Position numbers and translations under genes: made by a program
The notes under the pieces: generated by a model
The model's input: the letters and a program-made list of their open reading frames with translations, nothing else
The model's database searches: none
Told to the model about the DNA's origin: nothing
Origin: JBBBNV01 sp037137075
GTDB taxonomy: Bacteria; Bacillota; Bacilli; Paenibacillales; NBRC-103111
DNA: 64,000 bases
Reading direction: 5' to 3'
Assembly: GCF_037137075.1 (NCBI RefSeq)
Contig: NZ_JBBBNV010000004.1
Span: 62,001 to 126,000 of the forward strand
Part shown: piece after piece, positions 1-7,991 of the stretch
Layout: every line of letters starts with the position of its first letter
Position numbering within the stretch: the stretch's first letter is position 1

Positions 1-4
1 AAAA

Positions 5-33
5 ATGACATCCGGATGTAAACATGTTAAAAT
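5..33 (+). promoter_or_regulatory. Predicted sigma-A promoter of clpP
   Basis: ATGACA (5-10) matches the -35 consensus at five of six positions. It lies 17 bp before TAAAAT (28-33), close to the -10 consensus. No CtsR-type direct repeat is obvious in the visible 81 bases. Confidence 0.5.
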
Positions 34-81
34 ACAAGATGAAGTGCTCTGTAACTTTTTGATGGAAATGAGGGTGGACGG

Positions 82-672
82 ATGAATCTGATTCCTATGG
101 TAGTCGAACAGGAAAGTCGAGGCGAACGCTCCTATGACATATACTCGCGGCTGCTCAAAGACCGTATTATCTTTTTGGGCAGTGCCATCGACGACGATGT
201 AGCAAACCTGGTCATTGCGCAGCTTCTTTTTCTAGCCGCACAGGACCCTGAGAAAGACATTCACCTCTATATCAACTCCCCGGGTGGCTCTGTAACGGCG
301 GGCATGGGAATTTACGACACGATGCAGTTCATCAAGCCTGATGTGTCCACCATATGTGTAGGGCTTGCCGCCAGCATGGGCTCCTTGCTCCTGACGGCCG
401 GCGCCAAGGGGAAGCGGTTTGCATTGCCGAACAGCGAGGTCATGATTCACCAGCCGCTTGGCGGTGTGCGCGGTCAGGCGACGGATATCAAAATCCACGC
501 CGACTGGATTATTAAAACAAAGAAAAAGCTCAATGATATTTATGTGGACCGCACCGGTCAACCGTACGAGAAAATCGAACGCGATACGGATCGCGACTAC
601 TTCATGAGTGCCGAAGAGGCCAAAGAATACGGATTAATCGATCAGGTCATCACTCGAATTGACCAAAAGTAA
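82..672 (+). CDS. clpP: ATP-dependent Clp protease proteolytic subunit ClpP
   Basis: Serine peptidase subunit that forms the double-heptamer chamber of Clp proteases and degrades substrates unfolded by ClpX or other Clp ATPases in the cytoplasm. At 196 aa it has the usual length. The catalytic triad is in the canonical places: Ser98 in GLAASMGS, His123 in MIHQP, Asp172 in DRDYF. The start has a GAGGGTGG ribosome site about 7 bases upstream. clpX follows 11 bases after the stop, so the two are probably co-transcribed and the peptidase is made next to its unfoldase. The identification is secure. Confidence 0.98.
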   Translation: MNLIPMVVEQESRGERSYDIYSRLLKDRIIFLGSAIDDDVANLVIAQLLFLAAQDPEKDIHLYINSPGGSVTAGMGIYDTMQFIKPDVSTICVGLAASMGSLLLTAGAKGKRFALPNSEVMIHQPLGGVRGQATDIKIHADWIIKTKKKLNDIYVDRTGQPYEKIERDTDRDYFMSAEEAKEYGLIDQVITRIDQK

Positions 673-683
673 GGAGTGATCCA

Positions 684-1946
684 ATGTTCAAGTTCAACGA
701 TGAAAAAGGGCAATTGAAATGCTCTTTCTGCGGTAAATCCCAGGAGCAGGTCCGTAAGCTTGTGGCCGGTCCAGGCGTATATATTTGTGACGAATGCATC
801 GAGCTGTGTACCGAGATTGTAGAAGAGGAGCTCGGACATGAGGAAGAGCTTGATCTTAAGGATGTACCGAAGCCGAAGGATATCCGAGGCATTCTTGACC
901 AATATGTCATCGGACAAGAACAAGCGAAGAAATCGCTTGCGGTAGCTGTCTACAATCATTACAAACGTATTAACTCTCAAACGAAGCTGGAAGACGTGGA
1001 GCTCCAAAAGAGCAACATCATCCTGGTCGGACCTACGGGAAGCGGGAAGACGCTGCTGGCCCAGACGCTGGCCAAAATCCTCAACGTGCCGTTCGCCATC
1101 GCAGATGCGACTTCTTTGACAGAGGCCGGTTATGTAGGCGAAGACGTCGAGAACATTCTGCTGAAGCTGATTCAAGCGGCGGATTATGATGTGGAGAAAG
1201 CGGAGCGCGGTATTATCTATATCGACGAAATCGATAAAGTCGCCCGCAAATCCGAGAATCCTTCCATCACTCGCGATGTGTCGGGTGAAGGCGTGCAGCA
1301 GGCGCTGCTCAAAATCTTGGAAGGCACGGTAGCATCTGTTCCACCACAAGGCGGGCGCAAGCATCCGCACCAGGAATTCATTCAAATCGACACCACGAAC
1401 ATTTTGTTTATTTGCGGCGGGGCATTTGACGGCCTGGAGCAGATTATTAAACGCCGTATCGGTAAAAAAGTCATCGGCTTCAGCGCGGATGGCATGAAGG
1501 CGGATTTGAAGCCGGGCGAATATTTGTCCATGGTGCTTCCGGAGGATTTGCTGAAATTCGGTTTGATTCCGGAGTTTGTCGGACGTCTGCCGGTCATCTC
1601 ATCCCTGGAGCCGCTGGATGAAGCGGCGCTGGTGCGTATCTTGACTGAGCCCAAAAACGCGCTCGTCAAGCAGTACCAAAAAATGCTCGAGATGGATAAC
1701 GTGAAGCTGGAGTTCGATGCCGAGGCGCTGGAAGCCATCGCCAAGGAAGCGATTAAACGCAACACGGGAGCACGCGGCCTGCGCGCGATTATTGAGGGGA
1801 TTATGCTTGAGATTATGTACGAAGCCCCTTCGCGTGATGATGTGCAAACCTGCCTCATTACGAAGGAAGTCGTTCAAGATAAGGTCGTTCCGGAGCTAAA
1901 GGCGAAGGAAGGCAAGTCAAGCAAGAAAAAAGAAGAGAGCGCCTGA
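684..1946 (+). CDS. clpX: ATP-dependent Clp protease ATP-binding subunit ClpX
   Basis: AAA+ unfoldase that recognises, unfolds and threads substrates into ClpP. The N-terminal zinc-binding domain has four cysteines in two CxxC pairs (residues 13/16 and 35/38). The ATPase core follows with Walker A GPTGSGKT, Walker B IIYIDEID and the arginine-finger/sensor region, then the small C-terminal subdomain. The length of 420 aa equals that of B. subtilis ClpX. The ribosome site AAGGAGTG precedes the ATG. It is the second gene of a clpP-clpX unit. A short CCTCC/GGAGG hairpin lies about 65 bases after the stop, but its T-tract is weak, so read-through into ispG is possible. Confidence 0.98.
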   Translation: MFKFNDEKGQLKCSFCGKSQEQVRKLVAGPGVYICDECIELCTEIVEEELGHEEELDLKDVPKPKDIRGILDQYVIGQEQAKKSLAVAVYNHYKRINSQTKLEDVELQKSNIILVGPTGSGKTLLAQTLAKILNVPFAIADATSLTEAGYVGEDVENILLKLIQAADYDVEKAERGIIYIDEIDKVARKSENPSITRDVSGEGVQQALLKILEGTVASVPPQGGRKHPHQEFIQIDTTNILFICGGAFDGLEQIIKRRIGKKVIGFSADGMKADLKPGEYLSMVLPEDLLKFGLIPEFVGRLPVISSLEPLDEAALVRILTEPKNALVKQYQKMLEMDNVKLEFDAEALEAIAKEAIKRNTGARGLRAIIEGIMLEIMYEAPSRDDVQTCLITKEVVQDKVVPELKAKEGKSSKKKEESA

Positions 1947-2053
1947 TTTCAGGCGGTTCATGAAATAAAACAAAACCCAGACAGCCTCCGTTCGTGTTGT
2001 TCCATTCCGGACCTCCTTTCGGAGGATGTTTTGGGTTCATGGGAGAGACAAGC

Positions 2054-3151
2054 ATGTTCCATAGAACGGAGACGAGACCGGTACGCGTAGGGGACGTCAC
2101 CATCGGTGGCAGCAATGAAGTTATCATGCAAAGTATGTGTACAACCAAGACAGCCGATGTGAAGGCGACTGTAGCGGAGATTCTTCGTTTAGAGGAAGCC
2201 GGCTGTCAAATTGTCCGCGTGACGGTAAACAACAAAGAAGCGGCGGAAGCGATTAAGGAGATTAAGAAGCAAATCCATATCCCGCTCGTAGCCGATATTC
2301 ATTTTGACTACCGTTTGGCGCTGGCAGCTATTGAGAACGGTATTGACAAGGTACGCATTAATCCGGGCAACATCGGCCGCCGTGAGCGGGTCGAAGCGGT
2401 TGTCAAGGCCTGCAAGGAACGCGGCATTCCAATCCGGATTGGTGTCAATGCCGGATCTCTGGAGAATCATCTGCTGGAGAAATACGGCTATCCGACCCCG
2501 GAGGCCATGGTGGAAAGCGCGCTGTTCCATATCGGGGTGCTGGAGGAGCTGGATTTCCATGACATTATTGTCTCGCTGAAAGCCTCCGACGTTCCGATGG
2601 CGATAGCAGCGTATACGAAGGCGGCGGAGAAGTTTAACTACCCGCTTCACCTTGGAATCACAGAGGCCGGGACATTGTTTACTGGCGCAGTCAAAAGCGC
2701 TGCAGGCATGGGCGCCCTGCTGTCCATGGGTCTTGGTTCGACGATGCGTATTTCGCTTAGCGCTGACCCGGTAGAAGAAATTAAGGTGGCCCGCGAGCTG
2801 CTCAAAACCTTCGGTTTGATCACGAACGCGGCGACGCTTGTATCCTGCCCGACCTGCGGCCGTCTGGATATTGACTTGTTCTCGGTGGCCAATGAGGTTG
2901 AGGAGTACATCTCCAAGCTGAAGGTGCCGATTAAGGTTTCCGTTCTCGGCTGCGCGGTGAATGGACCAGGTGAAGCACGCGAGGCAGATATCGGCATTGC
3001 CGGTGCGCGAGGCGAAGGCTTGCTGTTCCGCTATGGCGAAATGATTCGTAAAGTGCCCGAAGCGGATCTGCTGAACGAACTGAAAAAAGAAATTGATGCA
3101 ATTGTAGTGGAATACGACCGGACAGGAGTAATTCCGGGGCGTAAGCACTAA
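2054..3151 (+). CDS. ispG: 4-hydroxy-3-methylbut-2-enyl diphosphate synthase (flavodoxin) IspG
   Basis: Converts methylerythritol 2,4-cyclodiphosphate to HMBPP in the non-mevalonate isoprenoid pathway using a [4Fe-4S] cluster. The N-terminal TIM-barrel part contains ADIHFDYRLA and KVRINPGNIG. The C-terminal cluster domain supplies cysteines in SCPTCGR and LGCAVNGPGE. The reading frame is open upstream to 1994, but ATG 2054 is chosen because GGGAGA lies 8 bases before it and MFHRTETR fits the family N-terminus, giving 365 aa. It sits alone between clpX and an aldo/keto reductase and has its own hairpin terminator downstream. Identification is secure; only the start is uncertain. Confidence 0.96.
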   Translation: MFHRTETRPVRVGDVTIGGSNEVIMQSMCTTKTADVKATVAEILRLEEAGCQIVRVTVNNKEAAEAIKEIKKQIHIPLVADIHFDYRLALAAIENGIDKVRINPGNIGRRERVEAVVKACKERGIPIRIGVNAGSLENHLLEKYGYPTPEAMVESALFHIGVLEELDFHDIIVSLKASDVPMAIAAYTKAAEKFNYPLHLGITEAGTLFTGAVKSAAGMGALLSMGLGSTMRISLSADPVEEIKVARELLKTFGLITNAATLVSCPTCGRLDIDLFSVANEVEEYISKLKVPIKVSVLGCAVNGPGEAREADIGIAGARGEGLLFRYGEMIRKVPEADLLNELKKEIDAIVVEYDRTGVIPGRKH

Positions 3152-3200
3152 ACAGCAGGCAGCTTCTCCAGCGCGCAAGTGTGGATGAAGCTGCTGTTTC
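3151..3200 (+). terminator. Hairpin after ispG
   Basis: AACAGCAGGCAGCTTC pairs with GAAGCTGCTGTT, with a 4-base bulge, followed by TTTCTAT. The T-tract is modest, so termination may be partial. Confidence 0.55.
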
Positions 3201-3228
3201 TATATGAAGGCAGGGGAGGATACTAACA

Positions 3229-4212
3229 ATGAAATACAGAGCACTAGGCACAACCGGCATGAATGTGAGCGAGATCAGCTTCGGCACATGGGCGATCGGT
3301 GGATCCTGGGGACAGGTGAATGATGAGGAATCGCTTGCGGGTTTGGCGCGGGCCATAGAGGCTGGAGTCAATTTTTTTGACACCGCCGATGTATACGGCA
3401 GCGGGCATAGCGAAGAGCTGCTTGCCAGAGCGACGAAGGGATGCGAGGACGACATCCACATTGCCACGAAGTTTTGCCGCCAAGGGGATATTCATGATCC
3501 TGCGACCTATAGCGAAGCTGCGGTCAGAGCTTATTGTGAAGCAAGCCTCAAGCGTCTGAAGCGGGAACGGATTGATTTGTATCAAATTCATTGTCCTCCG
3601 CTTGCCATTTTGGAGGCTGGTCATGTTTTCGAGGTGCTGGATAAGCTGCAGGCCGAGGGTAAAATAAGGAGCTACGGCGTCAGTGTGGAAACTGTAGAGG
3701 AAGGGCTTGTATGCCTGCGTAACCCGAACGTGAAGGCGCTGCAGGTTATTTTTAATCTTCTTCGTCAAAAGCCCTTGGATGAGCTGCTTCCTGCCGCGCA
3801 CGCCCAAGGAGCAGGCATCCTTGTACGCTTGCCGCTTGCCAGTGGGCTGCTTACCGGCAAATTCAAGGAAACCGATACCTTTGCGGCCAGCGATCACCGC
3901 AATTATAACCGTAACGGAGACAGCTTTAATGTGGGGGAAACCTTTGGCGGCCTTCCTTTTGAGAAGGGCGTACAGCTCAGCAGGGAGCTGGCCTGGATTG
4001 CCGAGGGGCGGGGCAGCATGGCGCGTGCGGCACTGCGCTGGATTTTGGATCAGGAGCAAATTACATGTGTTATTCCGGGCTTTAAAAACACGGCTCAAAT
4101 CGAAGACAATCTGAGTGCGATGAACGTGCCGAGCTTTACGGCGGCGGAGCAGGACCGGCTGCGCTTGTTTTACAAGCAGCAGGTGCATGATTATATTCGT
4201 GGCGGTTATTAA
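3229..4212 (+). CDS. Aldo/keto reductase family oxidoreductase
   Basis: NADPH-dependent reductase of the (beta/alpha)8 aldo/keto reductase superfamily; the substrate cannot be read from sequence. The catalytic tetrad is visible as Asp and Tyr in DTADVYG, Lys in IATKF and His in YQIHCP. The cofactor-binding C-terminal region IPGFKNTAQIEDNL is typical. At 327 aa it is complete. The start follows a GGGGAGG ribosome site. It is unlikely to share function with ispG upstream, from which a hairpin separates it. A 53-bp dispersed repeat begins immediately after its stop codon. Confidence 0.9.
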   Translation: MKYRALGTTGMNVSEISFGTWAIGGSWGQVNDEESLAGLARAIEAGVNFFDTADVYGSGHSEELLARATKGCEDDIHIATKFCRQGDIHDPATYSEAAVRAYCEASLKRLKRERIDLYQIHCPPLAILEAGHVFEVLDKLQAEGKIRSYGVSVETVEEGLVCLRNPNVKALQVIFNLLRQKPLDELLPAAHAQGAGILVRLPLASGLLTGKFKETDTFAASDHRNYNRNGDSFNVGETFGGLPFEKGVQLSRELAWIAEGRGSMARAALRWILDQEQITCVIPGFKNTAQIEDNLSAMNVPSFTAAEQDRLRLFYKQQVHDYIRGGY

Positions 4213-4213
4213 A

Positions 4214-4266
4214 GACCGACCGCCGTCATGCAGCGAAACACCGCGCGCTGGGAGCTGCGCGCGTGC
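4214..4266 (-). repeat. Dispersed 53-bp GC-rich repeat, copy A (inverted relative to copy B)
   Basis: Matches the reverse complement of 45947-45999 at 52 of 53 bases. The core contains CGCGCGC, an 8-base loop and GCGCGCG, so it can form a hairpin. It sits directly after the stop of the aldo/keto reductase gene. In one frame both copies could start a short peptide, MQRNTARWELRAC, but no gene-like continuation is shared. Confidence 0.85.
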
Positions 4267-4336
4267 GATCTCACGGCTGCTGCCAATGGGGCGAGCGCTG
4301 CTTCGTTCGCAGCGTGCGCTTATGAAAGCATGGATA

Positions 4337-4389
4337 AAAACCGAAGCATTTGGAAACAGCAGGCTGTTTCCGAATGCTTCGGTTTTTTT
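4337..4389 (+). terminator. Strong rho-independent terminator
   Basis: A long stem of AACCGAAGCATT-GGAAACAGC against its complement, closed by a small AGGC loop and followed by TTTTTTT. It ends the aldo/keto reductase transcript and isolates the deacetylase-like gene. Confidence 0.93.
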
Positions 4390-4484
4390 ATGCCCAGCAT
4401 GTCATTTTCGGGGATATTTCGGTGAAATAGACGGATACTACTTCCAGTGCGATGTTTACATGCAGACGAAGGAGAGTGTTGTAG

Positions 4485-5315
4485 ATGCGGACACGCAGGC
4501 TGCTGCTGTGCGCTGTGTTGCTGGCATTTTTGTGGAGTGGAAGCGGTTTGGTGGCTCAGCCGGTGCAGGCTGTGCAAGCCCCGGAGGAGAATCAGGAGCA
4601 GCAATCGCTTCCTGCCAAGCGGCTGGCGATTGTAATTGATGATTTCGGCAACGATATGCAGGGTACCAAGGAGATGATGGAGCTGCCCGTGCCGCTGACA
4701 GTAGCGGTTATGCCTTTTCTTCCTACAAGCCGCCGGGATGCGGAGTGGGCGCACCGGGTCGGCCATGAGGTGATTGTACATTTGCCGATGGAGCCGATGA
4801 AGGGCAAACGCAGCTGGCTTGGGCCGCAGGCCATTACAACGGATTTAAGCGATGACGAAATTCGCCGCCGTGTGCTTGGAGCCATTGAAGAAGTGCCTTA
4901 TGCGGTAGGGATGAACAACCACATGGGCTCCAAGGCTACAGCCGACCCGAGAGTGATGCGCCTTGTTCTGGAAGTGTGCAAGGAAAAGGGGCTTTTTTAT
5001 TTGGACAGCCGAACAACGGAAAAAAGTGTCGTCGCCTCCGTTTCCCGCGAGCTTGGGGTCCCGTATATTGAAAACGAGCTGTTTTTCGATTCCCAGTATA
5101 CGACGGCCCATGTGCAAAAGCAGATGCGCAAGCTGAAGCAGTTTATTACCGATCACGATCGCGCTGTCATCATCGGTCACGTCGGACCGCCCGGAAAAAT
5201 TACGTCCGCGGCCATCCTGCAGGAAGCCGAAGCGTTAAGCAAGCTGGCCAAGCTCGGACATGTATCGGAGCTCATCAAGACCGCGGCGAGTCAAAAAGAA
5301 GCAAATACCCGTTAA
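4485..5315 (+). CDS. Divergent polysaccharide deacetylase family protein, secreted
   Basis: 276-aa protein of the divergent polysaccharide deacetylase (YibQ-like) family, whose exact substrate is not established. Residues 1-29 form a signal peptide (RTRR, then a hydrophobic stretch with an AQPVQA cleavage-like end), so it should act outside the membrane. The mature part starts with the family signature LAIVIDDFGN. Further conserved pieces are AVMPFLP, EVIVHLPMEPM, MNNHMGSKAT, FYLDSRTT and IIGHVG. A ribosome site GAAGGAGAG precedes the ATG. Its 3' end overlaps the convergent amidase gene by about 41 bases. The shared location suggests cell-wall or spore-wall glycan work, but that is inference. 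Confidence 0.88.
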   Translation: MRTRRLLLCAVLLAFLWSGSGLVAQPVQAVQAPEENQEQQSLPAKRLAIVIDDFGNDMQGTKEMMELPVPLTVAVMPFLPTSRRDAEWAHRVGHEVIVHLPMEPMKGKRSWLGPQAITTDLSDDEIRRRVLGAIEEVPYAVGMNNHMGSKATADPRVMRLVLEVCKEKGLFYLDSRTTEKSVVASVSRELGVPYIENELFFDSQYTTAHVQKQMRKLKQFITDHDRAVIIGHVGPPGKITSAAILQEAEALSKLAKLGHVSELIKTAASQKEANTR

Positions 5316-5982
5316 TTCCGTCGGCCAGGACCTCGGCTAGAGCGTCCTGGCCGTGGGCTGTCGTCAGGAAGTTCCGGTCTCTGGCATTGCTAATAAATCC
5401 AAGCTCAACAATAACGGCCGGAATCCGGGTCCGGTTTAACAAATAATAAGGCTTGCCATATTGCACGGTCTCGTTCGTTTTATACAGCGTGTTCAAGCGC
5501 TGCTGTAGCAGAAGCGAAAGCATGTAGCTGGGCTGCGTATACTGATACAGTACGACCGGCCCGTTCGCGCTTTTTCGCTTCGACCAGTTGACATGAAGGC
5601 TGACCAGCATCCGGGGCTGAAGCGAGTCCGCCGCCAGCTTCCGCTGGGCTAAATCCCGGTTGTGGCGCGAAGCCTTGGCCCAGTGATTCTCCTCGCTCAA
5701 GGCGTAATCTCCGGTTCTGTTCAGCACGGGGTTCCAGCCTTGGGCGCGGAGATGGGCATACAGCTTTTGTGCGACTGCCAGATTGATGTCCTTCTCCAGA
5801 ATGTCACTGAAGGTGCATCCGCCGTCCACACCTCCGTGACCGGCGTCGATCAGCACATCGGCGGTTGGATACAGAAGTCCGGCAGGCGCGGCGGAGGCCG
5901 TGTTTACCGGTGCTGCTGCGATGAACAGCAGCGCGAATAGTCCCAAATACATCAGCAGACGAGCCCTAACGAATGGTTTCAA
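5275..5982 (-). CDS. N-acetylmuramoyl-L-alanine amidase (Amidase_3), CwlD-like
   Basis: Zinc amidase that cuts the bond between muramic acid and the stem peptide. At 235 aa it has nearly the size of B. subtilis CwlD, the enzyme that with PdaA makes muramic-delta-lactam in spore cortex. Residues 1-32 are a signal peptide ending in ASAA. Zinc and catalytic motifs are visible: DAGHGGVDGG (first His), ILEKDINL (Glu), SLHVNWS (second His) and AVIVELGFISN (catalytic Glu). The start is TTG with AGGAG about 11 bases upstream. It is convergent with, and overlaps, the deacetylase-like gene. Assignment as CwlD rather than another Amidase_3 enzyme is likely but not certain. Confidence 0.88.
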   Translation of the reverse strand: MKPFVRARLLMYLGLFALLFIAAAPVNTASAAPAGLLYPTADVLIDAGHGGVDGGCTFSDILEKDINLAVAQKLYAHLRAQGWNPVLNRTGDYALSEENHWAKASRHNRDLAQRKLAADSLQPRMLVSLHVNWSKRKSANGPVVLYQYTQPSYMLSLLLQQRLNTLYKTNETVQYGKPYYLLNRTRIPAVIVELGFISNARDRNFLTTAHGQDALAEVLADGINGYLLLFDSPRS

Positions 5983-6192
5983 TACAGGTCAACTCCTGTG
6001 GCGCTTATTGGCGGTTGCCGCCTCCCTATTCAACACACTGTATAGAATGAACCAAAACCCGCCCGTTCATCACGCTTTGGGCTTCCACTACCTGCCTGAA
6101 TGAATCCGCCTTGAAAAGTTGGGATGAACGGGTTAATGCCGGAAGGAAAGGGGAATAATGGCATGTATGATTGATTCGAGGAGGAGTGTAGG

Positions 6193-7899
6193 ATGAGCCT
6201 GAATGTGGTACTGATGATCATCCAGGTGTTTTTTGCTGTAGTAATCGGCCTTTACTTTTTGAATTTGCTGCGCAACCAGCAGACGAACCGGACGGCGGTG
6301 GACCGGGAATCGAAGAAGGAGATGGATAAGCTCCGGAAGCTTCGTTCCATTTCGCTGACCAAGCCGTTATCCGAACGGACACGGCCTTCAACCATGCAGG
6401 ATATCGTCGGCCAGAAGGAAGGGCTCAAAGCGCTGAAGGCCGCACTTTGCGGACCTAATCCGCAGCATGTGCTTATTTATGGCCCGCCCGGAGTCGGCAA
6501 GACCGCAGCGGCCCGCGTAGTTTTGGAGGAGGCCAAGCGCAACCCCGCTTCCCCGTTTAAGGGAGATGCCAAATTTACCGAGATTGATGCGACAACGGCC
6601 CGTTTTGACGAGCGGGGAATTGCCGATCCTTTAATTGGATCTGTGCATGATCCGATTTATCAAGGGGCGGGAGCGATGGGGGTAGCAGGTATTCCTCAGC
6701 CCAAACCCGGCGCTGTCACCAAGGCGCATGGGGGAATGCTGTTTATTGACGAAATCGGTGAATTGCATCCGGTCCAAATGAATAAATTATTGAAGGTGCT
6801 GGAGGACCGCAAGGTGTTTTTGGAGAGCGCCTACTATAATTCCGAGGATGGCAATATTCCCGGCTACATCCACGATATTTTTCAAAACGGGCTTCCGGCC
6901 GACTTCCGTCTTGTAGGTGCGACGACACGCACGCCGCAGGAAATTCCGCCTGCAATCCGATCCCGGTGCATGGAAATCTTTTTCCGTCCGCTGCTTCCGG
7001 GCGAGATTGGCCAAATTGCAGAAAATGCAGTGTACAAAATCGGCTTCCGCCCGAACCGGGCCGCGATTGATGTCGTAAAGAAATATGCGACGAATGGGCG
7101 GGAAGCGGTAAACATCATTCAGCTTTCGGCCGGGCTTGCCATCTCCGAGCATCGTGAAGAGCTGACCGCCGCCGATGTCGAATGGGTCGTCAATAGCAGT
7201 CAACTGGCTCCAAGACCGGAGAAGAAGATTCCGTCCGCGCCGCAAATCGGGCTGGTAAACGGACTGGCTGTCTATGGGCCGAACATGGGAACCTTGCTGG
7301 AAATCGAGGTGACTGCGACAAGGTCAGCTCCTGGAGAAGGAAAATACACCATAACAGGTGTAGTTGATGAAGAGGAGCTGGGGGGCGGGTCCAAAACCCT
7401 GCGCCGCAAAAGTATGGCCCGGGGCTCCATCGAAAATGTATTTACTGTTTTACGCCGGCTGCATATGGACCCTCAAAACTATGATTTGCACATCAACTTT
7501 CCCGGGGGGATTCCGATTGATGGTCCGTCGGCCGGTATTTCCATGGCGACCGCCATTACTTCCGCCATGCGAGGCATTCCGGTGGACAACAAAATCGCTA
7601 TGACCGGTGAAATCAGCATTCATGGCAAGGTAAAGCCGGTCGGAGGCGTTGTTGCGAAGGTTGAGGCGGCTCTGCAGGCCGGAGCGACTCGTGTTATTAT
7701 CCCGCGTGAGAATTGGCAGGAGATATTCAGCGGCATTCACGGAGTGGATGTCATCCCGGTTGATTCCGTAGAGGAAGCGCTATATCATGCTTTAGGCATT
7801 GAGCCTACGCAGCAGGATGTAAGCTCGGGTGTGAGCCCTGAGCTGCAGCTGCCTGCGACAGCCTCCGCCGTACCGCTTCAGATGGCCAAGCCGGAATAG
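6193..7899 (+). CDS. lonB: ATP-dependent protease LonB (sporulation type)
   Basis: Membrane-associated Lon-family protease; in B. subtilis LonB is made in the forespore. Residues 3-25 form a transmembrane helix and replace the usual Lon substrate-binding N-domain. The AAA+ module has Walker A GPPGVGKT and Walker B MLFIDEIGE. The C-terminal protease domain carries Ser446 in DGPSAGIS and Lys489 in GGVVAK, the Ser-Lys dyad with the 43-residue spacing seen in Lon proteases. At 568 aa it is complete. GGAGGAG lies upstream of the ATG. It is adjacent to lonA as in B. subtilis. Confidence 0.95.
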   Translation: MSLNVVLMIIQVFFAVVIGLYFLNLLRNQQTNRTAVDRESKKEMDKLRKLRSISLTKPLSERTRPSTMQDIVGQKEGLKALKAALCGPNPQHVLIYGPPGVGKTAAARVVLEEAKRNPASPFKGDAKFTEIDATTARFDERGIADPLIGSVHDPIYQGAGAMGVAGIPQPKPGAVTKAHGGMLFIDEIGELHPVQMNKLLKVLEDRKVFLESAYYNSEDGNIPGYIHDIFQNGLPADFRLVGATTRTPQEIPPAIRSRCMEIFFRPLLPGEIGQIAENAVYKIGFRPNRAAIDVVKKYATNGREAVNIIQLSAGLAISEHREELTAADVEWVVNSSQLAPRPEKKIPSAPQIGLVNGLAVYGPNMGTLLEIEVTATRSAPGEGKYTITGVVDEEELGGGSKTLRRKSMARGSIENVFTVLRRLHMDPQNYDLHINFPGGIPIDGPSAGISMATAITSAMRGIPVDNKIAMTGEISIHGKVKPVGGVVAKVEAALQAGATRVIIPRENWQEIFSGIHGVDVIPVDSVEEALYHALGIEPTQQDVSSGVSPELQLPATASAVPLQMAKPE

Positions 7900-7924
7900 A
7901 TTCCGCGGGCGGCGGAGGGGTCCA

Positions 7925-7954
7925 TTGGTTTTTATGGTCAACATTTGATACAAT
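7925..7954 (+). promoter_or_regulatory. Predicted sigma-A promoter of lonA
   Basis: TTGGTT (7925-7930), an 18-bp spacer and TACAAT (7949-7954). The -10 overlaps the upstream ATG at 7953. A transcript starting near 7961 could not use that ATG, which supports the later start at 7992. Confidence 0.5.
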
Positions 7955-7991
7955 GGAAACACCGCAAGAAGAGTCGTTGGAGGTGCTGGAC

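Noticed and set aside
1994..2053. Upstream extension of ispG
   Set aside because: It runs through a CCTCC/GGAGG hairpin, lacks a ribosome site, and adds residues not typical of IspG.
2189..3178. 329-codon - strand frame opposite ispG
   Set aside because: Antisense shadow of a well-defined gene.
4228..4425. Possible gene starting MQRNTARWELRAC in repeat copy A (similar start in copy B)
   Set aside because: The shared peptide stops at the end of the repeat, downstream parts differ, and no ribosome site is present. A dispersed DNA element explains it better.
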